DNA of 64,000 nt from Daejeonella sp. (GTDB taxonomy: Bacteria; Bacteroidota; Bacteroidia; Sphingobacteriales; Sphingobacteriaceae): contig NZ_JAUXXZ010000009.1 of NCBI RefSeq assembly GCF_030684675.1, positions 1-64,000 on the forward strand, in the 5' to 3' direction. The notes below the pieces were generated by a model, which searched no databases, was not told where the DNA came from, and worked only from the letters and a program-made list of their open reading frames with translations. Shown one piece after another: positions 1 through 7,708 of this stretch (its first letter is position 1; every line of letters starts with the position of its first letter). Position numbers and translations under genes: made by a program.

Positions 1-382
1 AACTAGGAATGACAATAGTTCACCCTGCCTTTTATTAAAACGTTATCCACAATGCTTTTAGTTTTTTAACACCCCCCGGACCCCCCATTTCAACAATAAC
101 AATAGCTAATAAATATTCTTTCATTGACCAAAGGAATGACATATTATTTTGGGGGAATAAGGAATACGGCTCAGAGGCCGGAATCTGGGGTGCAAGCTCC
201 CATTTTGTCTTATTATGAAATAACTATTACATTCTCATGTTGGGTTTGCCCCATCACCGGTGCGGCAGGATTAAGCATTGTTTAACTAAAAGGATCAGAT
301 TTAATATTTTCTATAGGAGCATCTACAGATTCAGCAAAATTCTTCTTAAATTTCTCCTCATGTTCAATTGAATACAGAAACC
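1..382. other. Non-coding lead region with repeat and gene remnant
   Basis: No intact gene is visible. Positions 162-187 carry a 26-nt word (GAATACGGC...GGCCGGAATCTG) that recurs at 14519-14544 with two mismatches, so it belongs to a dispersed repeat. On the minus strand an open frame runs from about 365 to a stop at 282-284 and reads ...HEEKFKKNFAESVDAP...SDPFS; it looks like a natural protein C-terminus but has no start and runs into antisense of the next gene, so it may be a remnant. No clear promoter for the downstream gene was found. Confidence 0.4.
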
Positions 383-1801
383 ATGAAAAATAATCGCAGA
401 GACTTTATTAAACAGGCCGTTCCGGCTGTTGCTGGTGTAACAATGTTAAGCAGTTTATCTGCATTTGCATCCGATAGAAATGTAAATCTTGATTCGTCTG
501 ATTTTCCGAGGCGTCCTCAGAAGTTTAATATGTCAGGCTATGCTGCTCCAAAGATTGAAACAGTTCGGATTGCTTTTATAGGCACCGGAAACCGGGGATC
601 GGGTGCGGTTCAGCGAATGAGTAAGATTGGTGGAGTTGAAATTAAAGTTATCTGTGATCTGCGTCCTGAAAAGGCAAATGCAGCATTTAAGCGTATTGAG
701 GCTTCAGGTCAGAAACCTGAACTAGTTACCGGAAATCCGGAAGCCTGGAAAAAGGTATGTGAGCGTGATGATATCGACCTGGTTTATATTGCAACTCCCT
801 GGGCCTTACATGCTCCAATGGCTGTTTATGCAATGGATCATGGAAAACATGCTTGTACGGAGATACCGGCTGCTACAACAATTGAGGAATGCTGGCAATT
901 GGTAGAAAGCTCTGAGCGAAACAAAAAGCATTGTATGATACTCGAAAATTGTTGCTATGACTTTTTCGAGTTACTTACACTCAATATGGCTCGACAGGGA
1001 TTTTTTGGGGAGATTGTTCATGCTGAAGGAGCATATATCCATGACCTTTTGGCTGGTGATTTCTCAAAAGATAAATATTATGATTTCTGGCGTCTCAGAA
1101 TGGATGCCAGCAGACAAGGCAATTTGTATCCTACCCATGGACTGGGTCCTGTAAGTCAGGTGATGAACATTAATCGTGGTGATAAAATGGATTACCTGGT
1201 TTCTGTTTCTACAAATGATTTTATGATGGGTGATACAGCGAAGAAACTGGCCGCCAGCGACGATATCTATAAGCAATTTGTTGGAAAGCCATTTAATGGC
1301 AATATGAATACCACTACCATTCGTACCAATAAAGGCAAAACGATCATGCTGCAGCATGATGTTACCTCTCCGCGCCCCTATTCCAGGATACATCTGATTA
1401 GCGGAACTAAAGGTACTGCCCTGAAATACCCGCTTCCTGGCAAGATCTCAACAGGTCATGAAGGCTGGATTTCTGAAGAGGAATTTAAGGTACTTGAAAA
1501 GAAATACGAACCCGCAATTGTTAAAAAAGTTGGTGAGCTGGCAAAGCAGGTCGGAGGCCACGGAGGGATGGATTTTTTAATGGATTGGCATAATATTGAC
1601 TGTCTTCGTAATGGTTTGCCAGTCGATCAGGATGTATATGATGCGGCATTATGGAGCTCTATTTTCCCGCTAAGTGAATGGTCAGTTAAGAATCGCTCGA
1701 ATTCTATAGATATCCCTGACTTTACAAGAGGTTCCTGGAAAACGAATGAGCCGGTGGATATTACTTTAAGCAAGGGTGGGAATACGGAGGTGAAAATTTA
1801 A
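383..1801 (+). CDS. Gfo/Idh/MocA family protein, GH109-like (alpha-N-acetylgalactosaminidase type)
   Basis: Probable secreted NAD-dependent glycosidase/oxidoreductase of 472 aa. The ATG at 383 begins KNNRRDFIKQ, a twin-arginine signal followed by a hydrophobic stretch ending in ASAFA-like residues (SLSAFASD), so export by Tat is likely. A Rossmann fold follows with the dinucleotide motif GTGNRGSG, then the family segment CTEIPAATTIEECWQL, ENCCY and the strongly GH109-like GNLYPTHGLGPVSQ with the conserved His. GH109 enzymes use a tightly bound NAD in a transient-oxidation mechanism and cleave alpha-GalNAc; the exact substrate cannot be read from sequence. A TTG 15 nt upstream is in frame but the ATG places the signal peptide correctly. 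It stands alone, flanked by repeat DNA on both sides. Confidence 0.85.
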   Translation: MKNNRRDFIKQAVPAVAGVTMLSSLSAFASDRNVNLDSSDFPRRPQKFNMSGYAAPKIETVRIAFIGTGNRGSGAVQRMSKIGGVEIKVICDLRPEKANAAFKRIEASGQKPELVTGNPEAWKKVCERDDIDLVYIATPWALHAPMAVYAMDHGKHACTEIPAATTIEECWQLVESSERNKKHCMILENCCYDFFELLTLNMARQGFFGEIVHAEGAYIHDLLAGDFSKDKYYDFWRLRMDASRQGNLYPTHGLGPVSQVMNINRGDKMDYLVSVSTNDFMMGDTAKKLAASDDIYKQFVGKPFNGNMNTTTIRTNKGKTIMLQHDVTSPRPYSRIHLISGTKGTALKYPLPGKISTGHEGWISEEEFKVLEKKYEPAIVKKVGELAKQVGGHGGMDFLMDWHNIDCLRNGLPVDQDVYDAALWSSIFPLSEWSVKNRSNSIDIPDFTRGSWKTNEPVDITLSKGGNTEVKI

Positions 1802-2276
1802 TCAGTTGACAGTTGATTTCGTCAGTCACATTTTTCGGAGCAAATGGAGGAGAATTTGTCGATGGGTTATTGAGCATTTTGTAACGCTTGTCATCCGCCC
1901 GGGGCGGAGCCAAGCGGTTTTCCTAATTTAAAGAAAAATAAAGGCGACGAAGGATCTCATTATGATGAGTATGAAATTTTGCTGAAGCAGGAATTTCTCT
2001 TTAGGGCCTCACCCTGTGTACGGAACTGCTGGTATAAAGTCTAGTGCTGCCCTCCGCCCGGGGCTGAGAGGGTTTAAAGGTATTGAAAGGAGAATTTGTC
2101 GATGAGAGAATGAGTTAATTTGTGCTTTATGTCATTCAGAGGAGCCAGCCTACTTTCTCAACCCGATGGCTATCGGGTTATTAAAAATGGGAGACGACCA
2201 TGAATCTTATCACCGGGAGAAGTAATTTTCAATCAGAAGCAGATCCTTGTATTCTCCCATTTCCTAATTTGATTAA
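1802..2276. repeat. Composite intergenic repeat block
   Basis: 475 nt without a supportable gene, assembled from recurring modules. 1815-1865 resembles 5412-5460 (GATTTCGTCAGTCAC, then CGGAGCAAATG and AATTTGTCGAT). 1915-1979 is a 65-nt unit matching 3861-3925 with one mismatch. 2004-2075 resembles 10975-11045 (GCCTCACCCTGTG and GTGCTGCCCTCCGCCC). 2141-2221 is a variant of the second unit whose middle is the palindrome AACCCGATGGCTATCGGGTT at 2160-2179. The modules sit end to end, as if inserted or recombined repeatedly. Confidence 0.75.
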
Positions 2277-2284
2277 TATATTTG
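2277..2284 (+). promoter_or_regulatory. Candidate Bacteroidota -7 box (TATATTTG)
   Basis: TATATTTG fits the Bacteroidota -7 consensus TAnnTTTG. It covers the TTG at 2282 that opens the longest reading frame, so translation more likely begins at the ATG at 2306. A TTG at 2247-2249 is farther upstream (27 nt gap) than the usual 19-21, so the -33 element is weak. Confidence 0.5.
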
Positions 2285-2305
2285 CAGCCATCAATTAGAG
2301 AATAT

Positions 2306-3577
2306 ATGCTACCTAAACTGACGCCTGATTTGAAAATTGGAGTAATCGGGCTGGGATATGTAGGTTTGCCTTTAGCGCTTGCTTTTTCCGAAAAATACGA
2401 GGTTATAGGATACGATTTGGATGAAGGGCGTATATCCTCGCTTCATAATGGATGTGACCTTACATTGCAGGTATCAGAAGATGATCTGAAAAAATCGAAA
2501 CTTATTCTCAGTAGTGATTTCAACGATCTGTTGGGTTGTGAGGTCTATATAATTACTGTACCTACTCCTGTTGATGAAAATAAGAAACCGGATATTAGTT
2601 CATTACTGCAGGCTTCTGAAACTGTTGGCAATATGCTAAAAGAAGGGGATATAGTAATTTATGAGTCGACAGTTTACCCCGGTTGTACAGAAGAAGATTG
2701 TGTTCCTGTGCTTGAAAAGGAAAGCGGGTTAAATTATAATCTTGATTTTTTCTGTGCTTATTCCCCCGAAAGGGTTAGTCCGGGAGATCCGGTACATACT
2801 CTTAGAAATATTGTTAAGGTAACCTCTGGGTCAAATCCTGAAACTGCAGATTTTGTTGATAAGCTTTATTCTTCAATAATTGATGCTGGAACTCATAAAG
2901 CGTCAAGTATCAAAATTGCTGAAGCTTCCAAAGCAATTGAGAATGCTCAAAGGGATATTAATATTTCCTTCGTCAATGAACTGGCCCTGATTTTTGATAA
3001 GATGGAAATTGATACCAAGGAGGTTCTGGACGCAGCTGCAACTAAATGGAATTTCCTGAATTTCAAACCCGGACTAGTTGGAGGACATTGTATAGGTGTT
3101 GATCCTTATTATTTATCTTTCAAAGCCGAGTCTTTAGGCTATCATCCAAGAGTAATCCTTTCAGGCAGGTATGTGAATGATCAAATGGCTTCTTTTGTGG
3201 TGAACAAGTGCGTTAAGCTGATGGTAAAAAAGAATATTCAAATAATGGGATCCAGGGCATTAATGATGGGAATAACGTTCAAGGAGAATTGTCCGGACAT
3301 TAGAAATAGCAAGGTTATAGACATTGTGAGTGAATTAAAACAATTCGGGATTGATGTAGATGTGTATGACCCTCTGGCTGAGAAGGAACAAGTAAGCACC
3401 CACTATGATATAAGTTTGATCACTGATATTTATAAGCAAAAATATCAGCTCATAATTCTTGCTGTTGCTCATAATGAATTTCTTTCGATTGATTTTGGCA
3501 AAATGAAAAATTTTGATACCATACTCTTTGATACCCGGGCGGTGTTGAATAGGGAATGGGTGGATGGGAGACTTTGA
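2306..3577 (+). CDS. Nucleotide sugar dehydrogenase (UDP-HexNAc 6-dehydrogenase, WbpA/WbpO/TviB type)
   Basis: Cytosolic NAD-dependent enzyme of 423 aa that oxidises C6 of a UDP-sugar to the uronic acid, feeding capsule or O-antigen synthesis. The N-terminal Rossmann motif is VIGLGYVGLPLA. The middle contains the glutamate-bearing ESTVYPGCTEE and the catalytic cysteine motif GLVGGHCIGVDPYYLS, which is the form found in UDP-N-acetyl-gluco/galactosaminuronate dehydrogenases rather than in UDP-glucose dehydrogenase. The C-terminal domain contains ITFKENCPDIRNSKV and a VYDPLA motif. Length is normal. The ATG at 2306 is preferred over TTG 2282, which lies in the -7 box. No other polysaccharide genes are adjacent, so it is an orphan here. 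The precise sugar is uncertain. Confidence 0.88.
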   Translation: MLPKLTPDLKIGVIGLGYVGLPLALAFSEKYEVIGYDLDEGRISSLHNGCDLTLQVSEDDLKKSKLILSSDFNDLLGCEVYIITVPTPVDENKKPDISSLLQASETVGNMLKEGDIVIYESTVYPGCTEEDCVPVLEKESGLNYNLDFFCAYSPERVSPGDPVHTLRNIVKVTSGSNPETADFVDKLYSSIIDAGTHKASSIKIAEASKAIENAQRDINISFVNELALIFDKMEIDTKEVLDAAATKWNFLNFKPGLVGGHCIGVDPYYLSFKAESLGYHPRVILSGRYVNDQMASFVVNKCVKLMVKKNIQIMGSRALMMGITFKENCPDIRNSKVIDIVSELKQFGIDVDVYDPLAEKEQVSTHYDISLITDIYKQKYQLIILAVAHNEFLSIDFGKMKNFDTILFDTRAVLNREWVDGRL

Positions 3578-4131
3578 TTCAATTTGTCTATTTGTCAATG
3601 GGGGGATAAATTAGAGAATTTGAAAATGAGCAAATTAGCAAATTCGATGAGTGCTTCAATTGGAAATCTTAGAATATGTGGCACATTCTGTTTCTCAAAC
3701 GTGTAATTGCATTTGAGTGGTAGTTGGCCTTGTGCCTGAGCCTATGCGCCCAGTGTCTCCCGCTGGTCCAAAGGACTCCTTCGGAGCGGGAGAATAAAAG
3801 AGGGTGGCTATGCTGATTGATTGAGTGAATTTGTGCTTTATGTCATTCAGAGGAGCCAATCGGTTTTCCTAATTTAAAGAAAAATAAAGGCGACGAAGGA
3901 TCTCATTGTGATGAGTATGAAATTTAGCTACAATAGGAACTGCATTTAAGGCCTCACCCTCTGACAACTGGAAACAGATAACCAACAACAGATCAAAGAG
4001 CCAGGGACAACTCTTACAAAATAATTGTTAAATTTGGTTTATATATTCAGCCGCAAAAAGACTACATGTAATTTGATTTCGGATAGATGCAATGTGCAGA
4101 GGTTTTATATAGTGACCATGCGGTAGCCTAA
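3578..4131. repeat. Intergenic repeat block with hairpin
   Basis: 554 nt without a gene. Positions 3756-3764 and 3785-3793 (TCTCCCGCT and AGCGGGAGA) form a 9-bp hairpin arm around a 20-nt insert. 3861-3925 is the 65-nt module also found at 1915-1979, preceded by CATTCAGAGGAGCCAAT. A short GCCTCACCCTCTG word near 3952 echoes the third module at 2004. The last 150 nt are AT-rich and probably contain the promoter of the downstream toxin-antitoxin pair, but no exact TAnnTTTG box is visible. Confidence 0.65.
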
Positions 4132-4371
4132 ATGTTTAAACGGGATATTGAAATAAAAGACATTCGATATGTTATTGAGTATGGCGAAGCTATTAATAGA
4201 TATCCTGATGATAAACCTTATCCCAGCTTCTTGGTATTTGGGTTTGTGCAAAAAAGGCCAATACATGTGGTAATCGCAAGAGATGCAGAAAACGAAAGGT
4301 GTATCATTATCATTGCTTATGAGCCAGACAATGTAATATGGGACGCAGATTTTAGAACGAAAAAGAAATAG
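4132..4371 (+). CDS. DUF4258 family protein, putative toxin
   Basis: A 79-aa basic protein beginning MFKRDIEIKDIRYVIEYGE, with the pattern of DUF4258: a helix IRYVIEYGEAI, then strands FLVFGFVQKRPIHVVIAR and CIIIIAYEPD followed by a basic tail. Such proteins resemble RelE/MqsR-like ribonuclease toxins and commonly precede a small zinc-finger antitoxin, which is the arrangement here (2-nt gap to the next gene). An in-frame TAA directly before the ATG (4129-4131) fixes the start. Toxicity is inferred from family and context only. Confidence 0.75.
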   Translation: MFKRDIEIKDIRYVIEYGEAINRYPDDKPYPSFLVFGFVQKRPIHVVIARDAENERCIIIIAYEPDNVIWDADFRTKKK

Positions 4372-4373
4372 AT

Positions 4374-4601
4374 ATGGATTGTGCATTATGTAAAAATGGA
4401 ACTACCCAAAAAGGCCATATAACGGTAACGTTGGAGAGGGGTTCTGCCATTATCCTGATAAAAGATGTACCTGCGGAGGTATGTACAAATTGTGGCCATT
4501 ACTATTTATCAGAAGAGATGACAAAAATTATCATGGAGAAAGGTAGAGAAGCTATTAGTAAAGGTGCTGAATTTGAGGTGCTGAAACTTCAGGTAGCTTA
4601 A
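4374..4601 (+). CDS. YgiT-type zinc-finger protein, putative antitoxin
   Basis: A 75-aa protein with two CxxC pairs (CALC near residue 3 and CTNC near residue 38), the zinc-binding N-terminal domain of MqsA/YgiT. The C-terminal helix-turn-helix domain of full MqsA is absent, as in the short YgiT-type antitoxins paired with DUF4258 proteins. It follows the DUF4258 gene by 2 nt, so the two are co-transcribed. The end overlaps closely a palindrome (4609-4623) just downstream. DNA autoregulation would need another factor or direct zinc-finger binding; this is not shown by sequence. Confidence 0.75.
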   Translation: MDCALCKNGTTQKGHITVTLERGSAIILIKDVPAEVCTNCGHYYLSEEMTKIIMEKGREAISKGAEFEVLKLQVA

Positions 4602-4606
4602 TTGGC

Positions 4607-4626
4607 AACCCGATAGCTATCGGTGT
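4607..4626. repeat. CCCGATAGCTATCGG palindrome copy
   Basis: Degenerate copy of the 20-nt palindrome found complete at 5517-5536: AACCCGATAGCTATCGGTGTT starts at 4607 and differs only at the 3' arm. Its place directly after the antitoxin stop could let the hairpin act as a transcript 3' end, although no T-tract follows. Confidence 0.6.
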
Positions 4627-4813
4627 TGAAAGGACTTAGAAAATCACATAAGTTCCAGGGATCAAGAGTCAGAAATAGTTTTCCAGGAAAATTTATAAAT
4701 TTGTGTCAGGTACTCAGTACTGAGTCTTTATTTTTAATAAAATCGTTGCAGAAATAATTATTGATATCAATTGTCTGTGCTGGTTTGTTAAATAAATAAT
4801 TTAAACCATTATT

Positions 4814-5029
4814 ATGATAGCTGTAAAATTATCAGTTCAACAACTAATAGAAGCTCTTAGCGGATTAAGTGAAAAGGAAAAAATCCGCGTACGTGAGGCA
4901 CTGAATAAGGATTTTGAAATTGCTGATACTGAATTGGAAGAGCTTTTGAATCGTAAACGTGATTTTCAGGCAGGCAGAATAAGTTCACGTCCCTGGGCTG
5001 AAATCCGGAGAAATTATGATAGAGTATAG
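4814..5029 (+). CDS. Addiction-module antitoxin (unstable antitoxin family)
   Basis: A 71-aa acidic/helical protein (VQQLIEALSGLSEKEKIRVR, then ELEELLNRKRDFQAGRISSR followed by PWAEIRRNYD). The layout matches the short putative addiction-module component family (PF09720-like), where the C-terminus wraps the partner toxin. It overlaps the following ParE/RelE gene by 14 nt, implying translational coupling. The assignment relies on size, pattern and partner; there is no catalytic motif to confirm it. Confidence 0.75.
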   Translation: MIAVKLSVQQLIEALSGLSEKEKIRVREALNKDFEIADTELEELLNRKRDFQAGRISSRPWAEIRRNYDRV

Positions 5030-5333
5030 TTTAGAGCTTCTTCCAATTGCAGAGGAGGAATTAAATGATTCTTTCGAATGGTACGAGAAACAGTGTGATG
5101 AACTTGGACATGAATTCATAAATGAGGTATCCCATTACCTTTCAATAATAGAACGTAACCCATTACATTATCCTTTACGTTACGGAAAAGATTTACGTTT
5201 TGCTCCCCTAAGTAGATTTCCATTTCTGATAGTATATTGGATCGAAGAAAGTAGGGATTTAATAGTTGTAGCATCATTGTTCCATACAAGTCGTAGGCCA
5301 AAAAAGATCAAAAACATCCGTAAAAATCAGTAA
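5016..5333 (+). CDS. ParE/RelE-family toxin
   Basis: A 105-aa protein with the RelE/ParE fold pattern: LELLPIAEEELNDSFEWYE, then a long helix with LGHEFINEVSHYLSIIERNP, and strands LRFAPLSRFPFLIVYWIEE and LIVVASLFHTSRRPKK. The ending FHTSRRP is typical of the family. RelE members cleave ribosome-bound mRNA while ParE members poison gyrase; sequence alone does not separate the two here. It starts inside the antitoxin gene (overlap 5016-5029), so the pair forms one operon. Confidence 0.82.
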   Translation: MIEYSLELLPIAEEELNDSFEWYEKQCDELGHEFINEVSHYLSIIERNPLHYPLRYGKDLRFAPLSRFPFLIVYWIEESRDLIVVASLFHTSRRPKKIKNIRKNQ

Positions 5334-5385
5334 GATTCGTAGTTTCGGTTGAAATCGAGATGAGATTTGTTGAAGGTAAGGACTT

Positions 5386-5581
5386 AATCACATAGGCGAT
5401 TAGAAAGTAGATCTCGTCAGTCACTTTTTCCGGAGCAAATGAAGGATAATTTGTCGATAGGAGAGAATTAGCAAATTTGTGGTGTATGTCATCCAGAGGA
5501 GCCAATCGGCTTTCTAAACCCGATAGCTATCGGGTTACTGGAATTGTAAGGCGACGAAGGATCTCATCACGATGAGTATGA
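5386..5581. repeat. Composite repeat with perfect 20-nt palindrome
   Basis: 5386-5424 matches 9402-9440 over 39 nt with one mismatch (AATCACATAGGCGATTAGAA is shared). It continues with CGTCAGTCAC and CGGAGCAAATG as at 1815-1865. 5496-5581 is the GAGGAGCCAATCGG...GGCGACGAAGGATCTCAT unit, but its AT-rich middle is replaced by the perfect palindrome AACCCGATAGCTATCGGGTT (5517-5536). This reads as a modular repeat with an exchangeable core. Confidence 0.75.
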
Positions 5582-5600
5582 ACTTTTGCTGAATCCTCTT

Positions 5601-6131
5601 TTATATTGTATTTATACCCCTCCAGTATCGCCATCCGGCGATCAGTATCAACAGGCTTACCAGAACCATAATAATTTTAGAGAATGCAATTCTGCTTTCC
5701 TTTTCCTTAATCTTCGAATCTGTATTCTGTTCCATCCTCCGACTAAATTCAATATTATCCATTTCAAGGTTATGGACATCCTGAGGTCGATTCGAACTGT
5801 CAATAAGACTCCTTAATACATTTTGTTTTCCTTTAATACTGATACTGAATGCTTTTCCTTTAAATCCATTTTCCAGCGAAAAACTAAATGTATCAACAGG
5901 AAAAATATCTACCTCATAGATATGGCCGGTAGAATCGGATAATCGGATAGTATGGCTGTCTCTCAACCTGGCTTGCAGCTCTGAGCTAATCATGGTTTTC
6001 TGATCCTCCGATATCTGCATTTTGCTTTTCTGACGATTCAGAAATTTATCAATCTGGCATGATGTTAAAGTCATTGAAATGAACAAAGCACCCCCAAAAG
6101 TATATCCTAACTGAATTATATTGATTTTCAT
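5601..6131 (-). CDS. Putative lipoprotein with C-terminal membrane helix, unknown function
   Basis: A 176-aa protein not recognised as a known family. The N-terminus has a lipoprotein signal with lipobox TLTSC (Cys25), then a central beta-rich segment (TIRLSDSTGHIYEVDIFPVD) and a probable helix with NNIEFSRR-like charged residues. A transmembrane helix at about 148-168 (KIIMVLVSLLILIAGWRYW) precedes a short basic tail. It is the last gene of the minus-strand group that contains the CHAP and DUF6266 genes, but a 553-nt repeat-filled gap separates it from them. Confidence 0.6.
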   Translation of the reverse strand: MKINIIQLGYTFGGALFISMTLTSCQIDKFLNRQKSKMQISEDQKTMISSELQARLRDSHTIRLSDSTGHIYEVDIFPVDTFSFSLENGFKGKAFSISIKGKQNVLRSLIDSSNRPQDVHNLEMDNIEFSRRMEQNTDSKIKEKESRIAFSKIIMVLVSLLILIAGWRYWRGINTI

Positions 6132-6684
6132 GATTATTGATTTTTATGTTCTTCTATTTTTTGTTTTGAACATTAGTTTTTTGCAGCATTGGCTGATGGC
6201 TGGTGCGCGCACAATGTCATTAGTTAAGGATTGGGAATACAGCTTTCGGGAATGACAAATCGTGAGAGAGGTAAGGGGAGATTTCAGCCTTCGCTGGAAT
6301 CGGCTCAGCTTAATACTAATTAAATGAACCAATCCGCTGTAAGATCATACCTTCAGTTCACATCAATAAATTTTCACATTATACCCCAAAATTGCAATCC
6401 CCGAAATACATTAAGACAAAAAATGAGTAAAGGGAAGTTCCTCATTTCGATTCCAAGGCTGGAATCTCCTTCATCCCCCCACACTTGTCATTCTCGCGGA
6501 AGCGAGAACCTCCTTACCTCCAACAACATTTATCAACCGATAACTATAGGTTCCTGCAAAAGTGGGAACCAATGAGCCTAACCATACTCTTAAACAGCAC
6601 GCACACCGCGCGTTCCAAAAACAATCTCAACCTTATTAATCGTGCTCTGAACATTACAATTTTCTGCTTTTACCTTTCAGCTTT
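6132..6684. repeat. Repeat-filled spacer, including a 30-nt element shared with 18.6 kb
   Basis: 553 nt without a gene. 6484-6513 (CTTGTCATTCTCGCGGAAGC plus ten more bases) is the exact reverse complement of 18602-18631. GGAATGACA and CTTCGCTGGAATCGG near 6250-6305, and AAGGCTGGAATCTCC near 6455, belong to the same word family. CAATGTCATTAGTTAAGG at 6210-6227 recurs in altered form near 14428. No promoter or reading frame stands out. Confidence 0.65.
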
Positions 6685-7689
6685 CTACTGATACCTTGCC
6701 ACCTGATAAACAGATTTAACCAAGCGCCTTTTTCTGTATACACCGTCACCCTCCCTGCCACCTGAAACATTCGTATTACCCTCAACTGTAATCAACCAGG
6801 TTCCATCCCATTGATCAATGAAACCGGCATGGGCAATGCGCTTTTTGTCAGGAAAGTAGATACCGAAAACGTCTGCTGTCGCAGGTTGCCAGTTACCTGT
6901 TGTCTGTTGCCTGTTATGAGTTGTTACCCGATAGCTATTGGGTTGCCTGTTACCAGTTGTCTGTCTGGTCGGATAGAGGGATGTTATTGGTGAGTGTCTT
7001 GATTCCTGGCTCCCTACCTGACCGGCAGACAGGTTGGTTCCTGACTCACCTGACAAGCTTTTGGCTTTCAGCTTTCTGCTTTCAGCCTTTGTAGTTGTTG
7101 GGCGGACAGACATTGATCCTAAAGAATTTCCGTCCTGATGCTTTTCCCTGCTTTCAACTTTCAGCTTTGAGCTTTCAGCTTTGGTCCATATCACTTTACT
7201 ACCCTTAAATAATTCCGGCGACCAGCCTGTCTTGGGGTTCTCTACATTGGCCTGCCCAAAAACCCAGCAGACAAAGGCAGCGCACCAGGGGTTTCCTTTT
7301 GGAAGGTTAACATAGCGGAGGTATTGCTCTACCACTGCACCCGAGTTTGATCCTTTCTCGCGGATGCCGATCTGGCTCATATAGATGATCACTTTCTGAT
7401 TGGCAGGCAGCGACCTGAAATTGCTTTCAAGCTGCCTGTCTGAATAATTGGTAAAGGCAGGCCAAATCGTAATGATGATCCACCAGGTAATGGCTTTAAA
7501 TATGAGCACCGCTGATGCTGCGAGGATTATGGCACTTAAGATTCCGGGATCAATTGCTGCGGCAGATCCATCCACCTCTCGAATCAGATAAGGAAACAAT
7601 AAGAATGTGGCTATGACCACTACTATGCCTGCAAGCTCCTTTCTGAAAGGAAAATGCCATGGGAGATAATATTTATTGAAGATTTCCAT
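6685..7689 (-). CDS. CHAP-domain peptidoglycan hydrolase with a repeat-derived insertion
   Basis: A 334-aa protein read from the ATG at 7689; a longer frame to 7836 exists but overlaps the upstream gene. Two membrane helices (about 19-37 and 52-76) precede a CHAP-type cysteine hydrolase: IIYMSQIGIREKGSNSG, the nucleophile in GNPWCAAFVCWVF (Cys136), the His in KKRIAHAGFIDQW (His287) and ITVEGNT (Glu303). Between Cys and His lies about 100 residues of atypical, Ser/Lys/Gln/Thr-rich sequence (about 170-272) encoded by intergenic-type repeats: AESSKLKVES, AESRKLKAKS, and TTGNRQPNSY/TTGNWQPATA. Removing it would give a normal CHAP loop (KVIWTK to DVFGIYFPDKK). It lies 19 nt after the second DUF6266 gene, suggesting an operon. 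The enzyme would cut peptide or amide bonds in peptidoglycan. Confidence 0.8.
   Translation of the reverse strand: MEIFNKYYLPWHFPFRKELAGIVVVIATFLLFPYLIREVDGSAAAIDPGILSAIILAASAVLIFKAITWWIIITIWPAFTNYSDRQLESNFRSLPANQKVIIYMSQIGIREKGSNSGAVVEQYLRYVNLPKGNPWCAAFVCWVFGQANVENPKTGWSPELFKGSKVIWTKAESSKLKVESREKHQDGNSLGSMSVRPTTTKAESRKLKAKSLSGESGTNLSAGQVGSQESRHSPITSLYPTRQTTGNRQPNSYRVTTHNRQQTTGNWQPATADVFGIYFPDKKRIAHAGFIDQWDGTWLITVEGNTNVSGGREGDGVYRKRRLVKSVYQVARYQ
6874..7182. repeat. Dispersed repeats inserted in frame within the CHAP gene
   Basis: This stretch holds a copy of the window's palindrome (CCCGATAGCTATTGGG, 6927-6942), tandem words of the form GTTGCCTGTTACCAGTTGTC on the plus strand (6890-6965), CTGACCGGCAGACAGG around 7018-7033, and CTTTCAGCTTTCTGCTTTCAG words (7067-7085, 7148-7180). 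The same palindrome occurs elsewhere only between genes. The whole segment keeps the reading frame of the hydrolase. Confidence 0.75.
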
Positions 7690-7708
7690 GATTTTGATTT
7701 TAAGATGA

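Noticed and set aside
282-365. Minus-strand protein-like tail as a gene
   Set aside because: No start codon or upstream homologous text; it would run antisense through the GH109 gene. Kept only as a possible remnant.
1802-2276. CRISPR array
   Set aside because: Repeats are unequal in length and spacing, modules differ, and no cas genes are present.
5586-5816. 76-aa plus-strand open frame
   Set aside because: Antisense to the better supported lipoprotein gene at 5601-6131, which has a lipobox and membrane helix.
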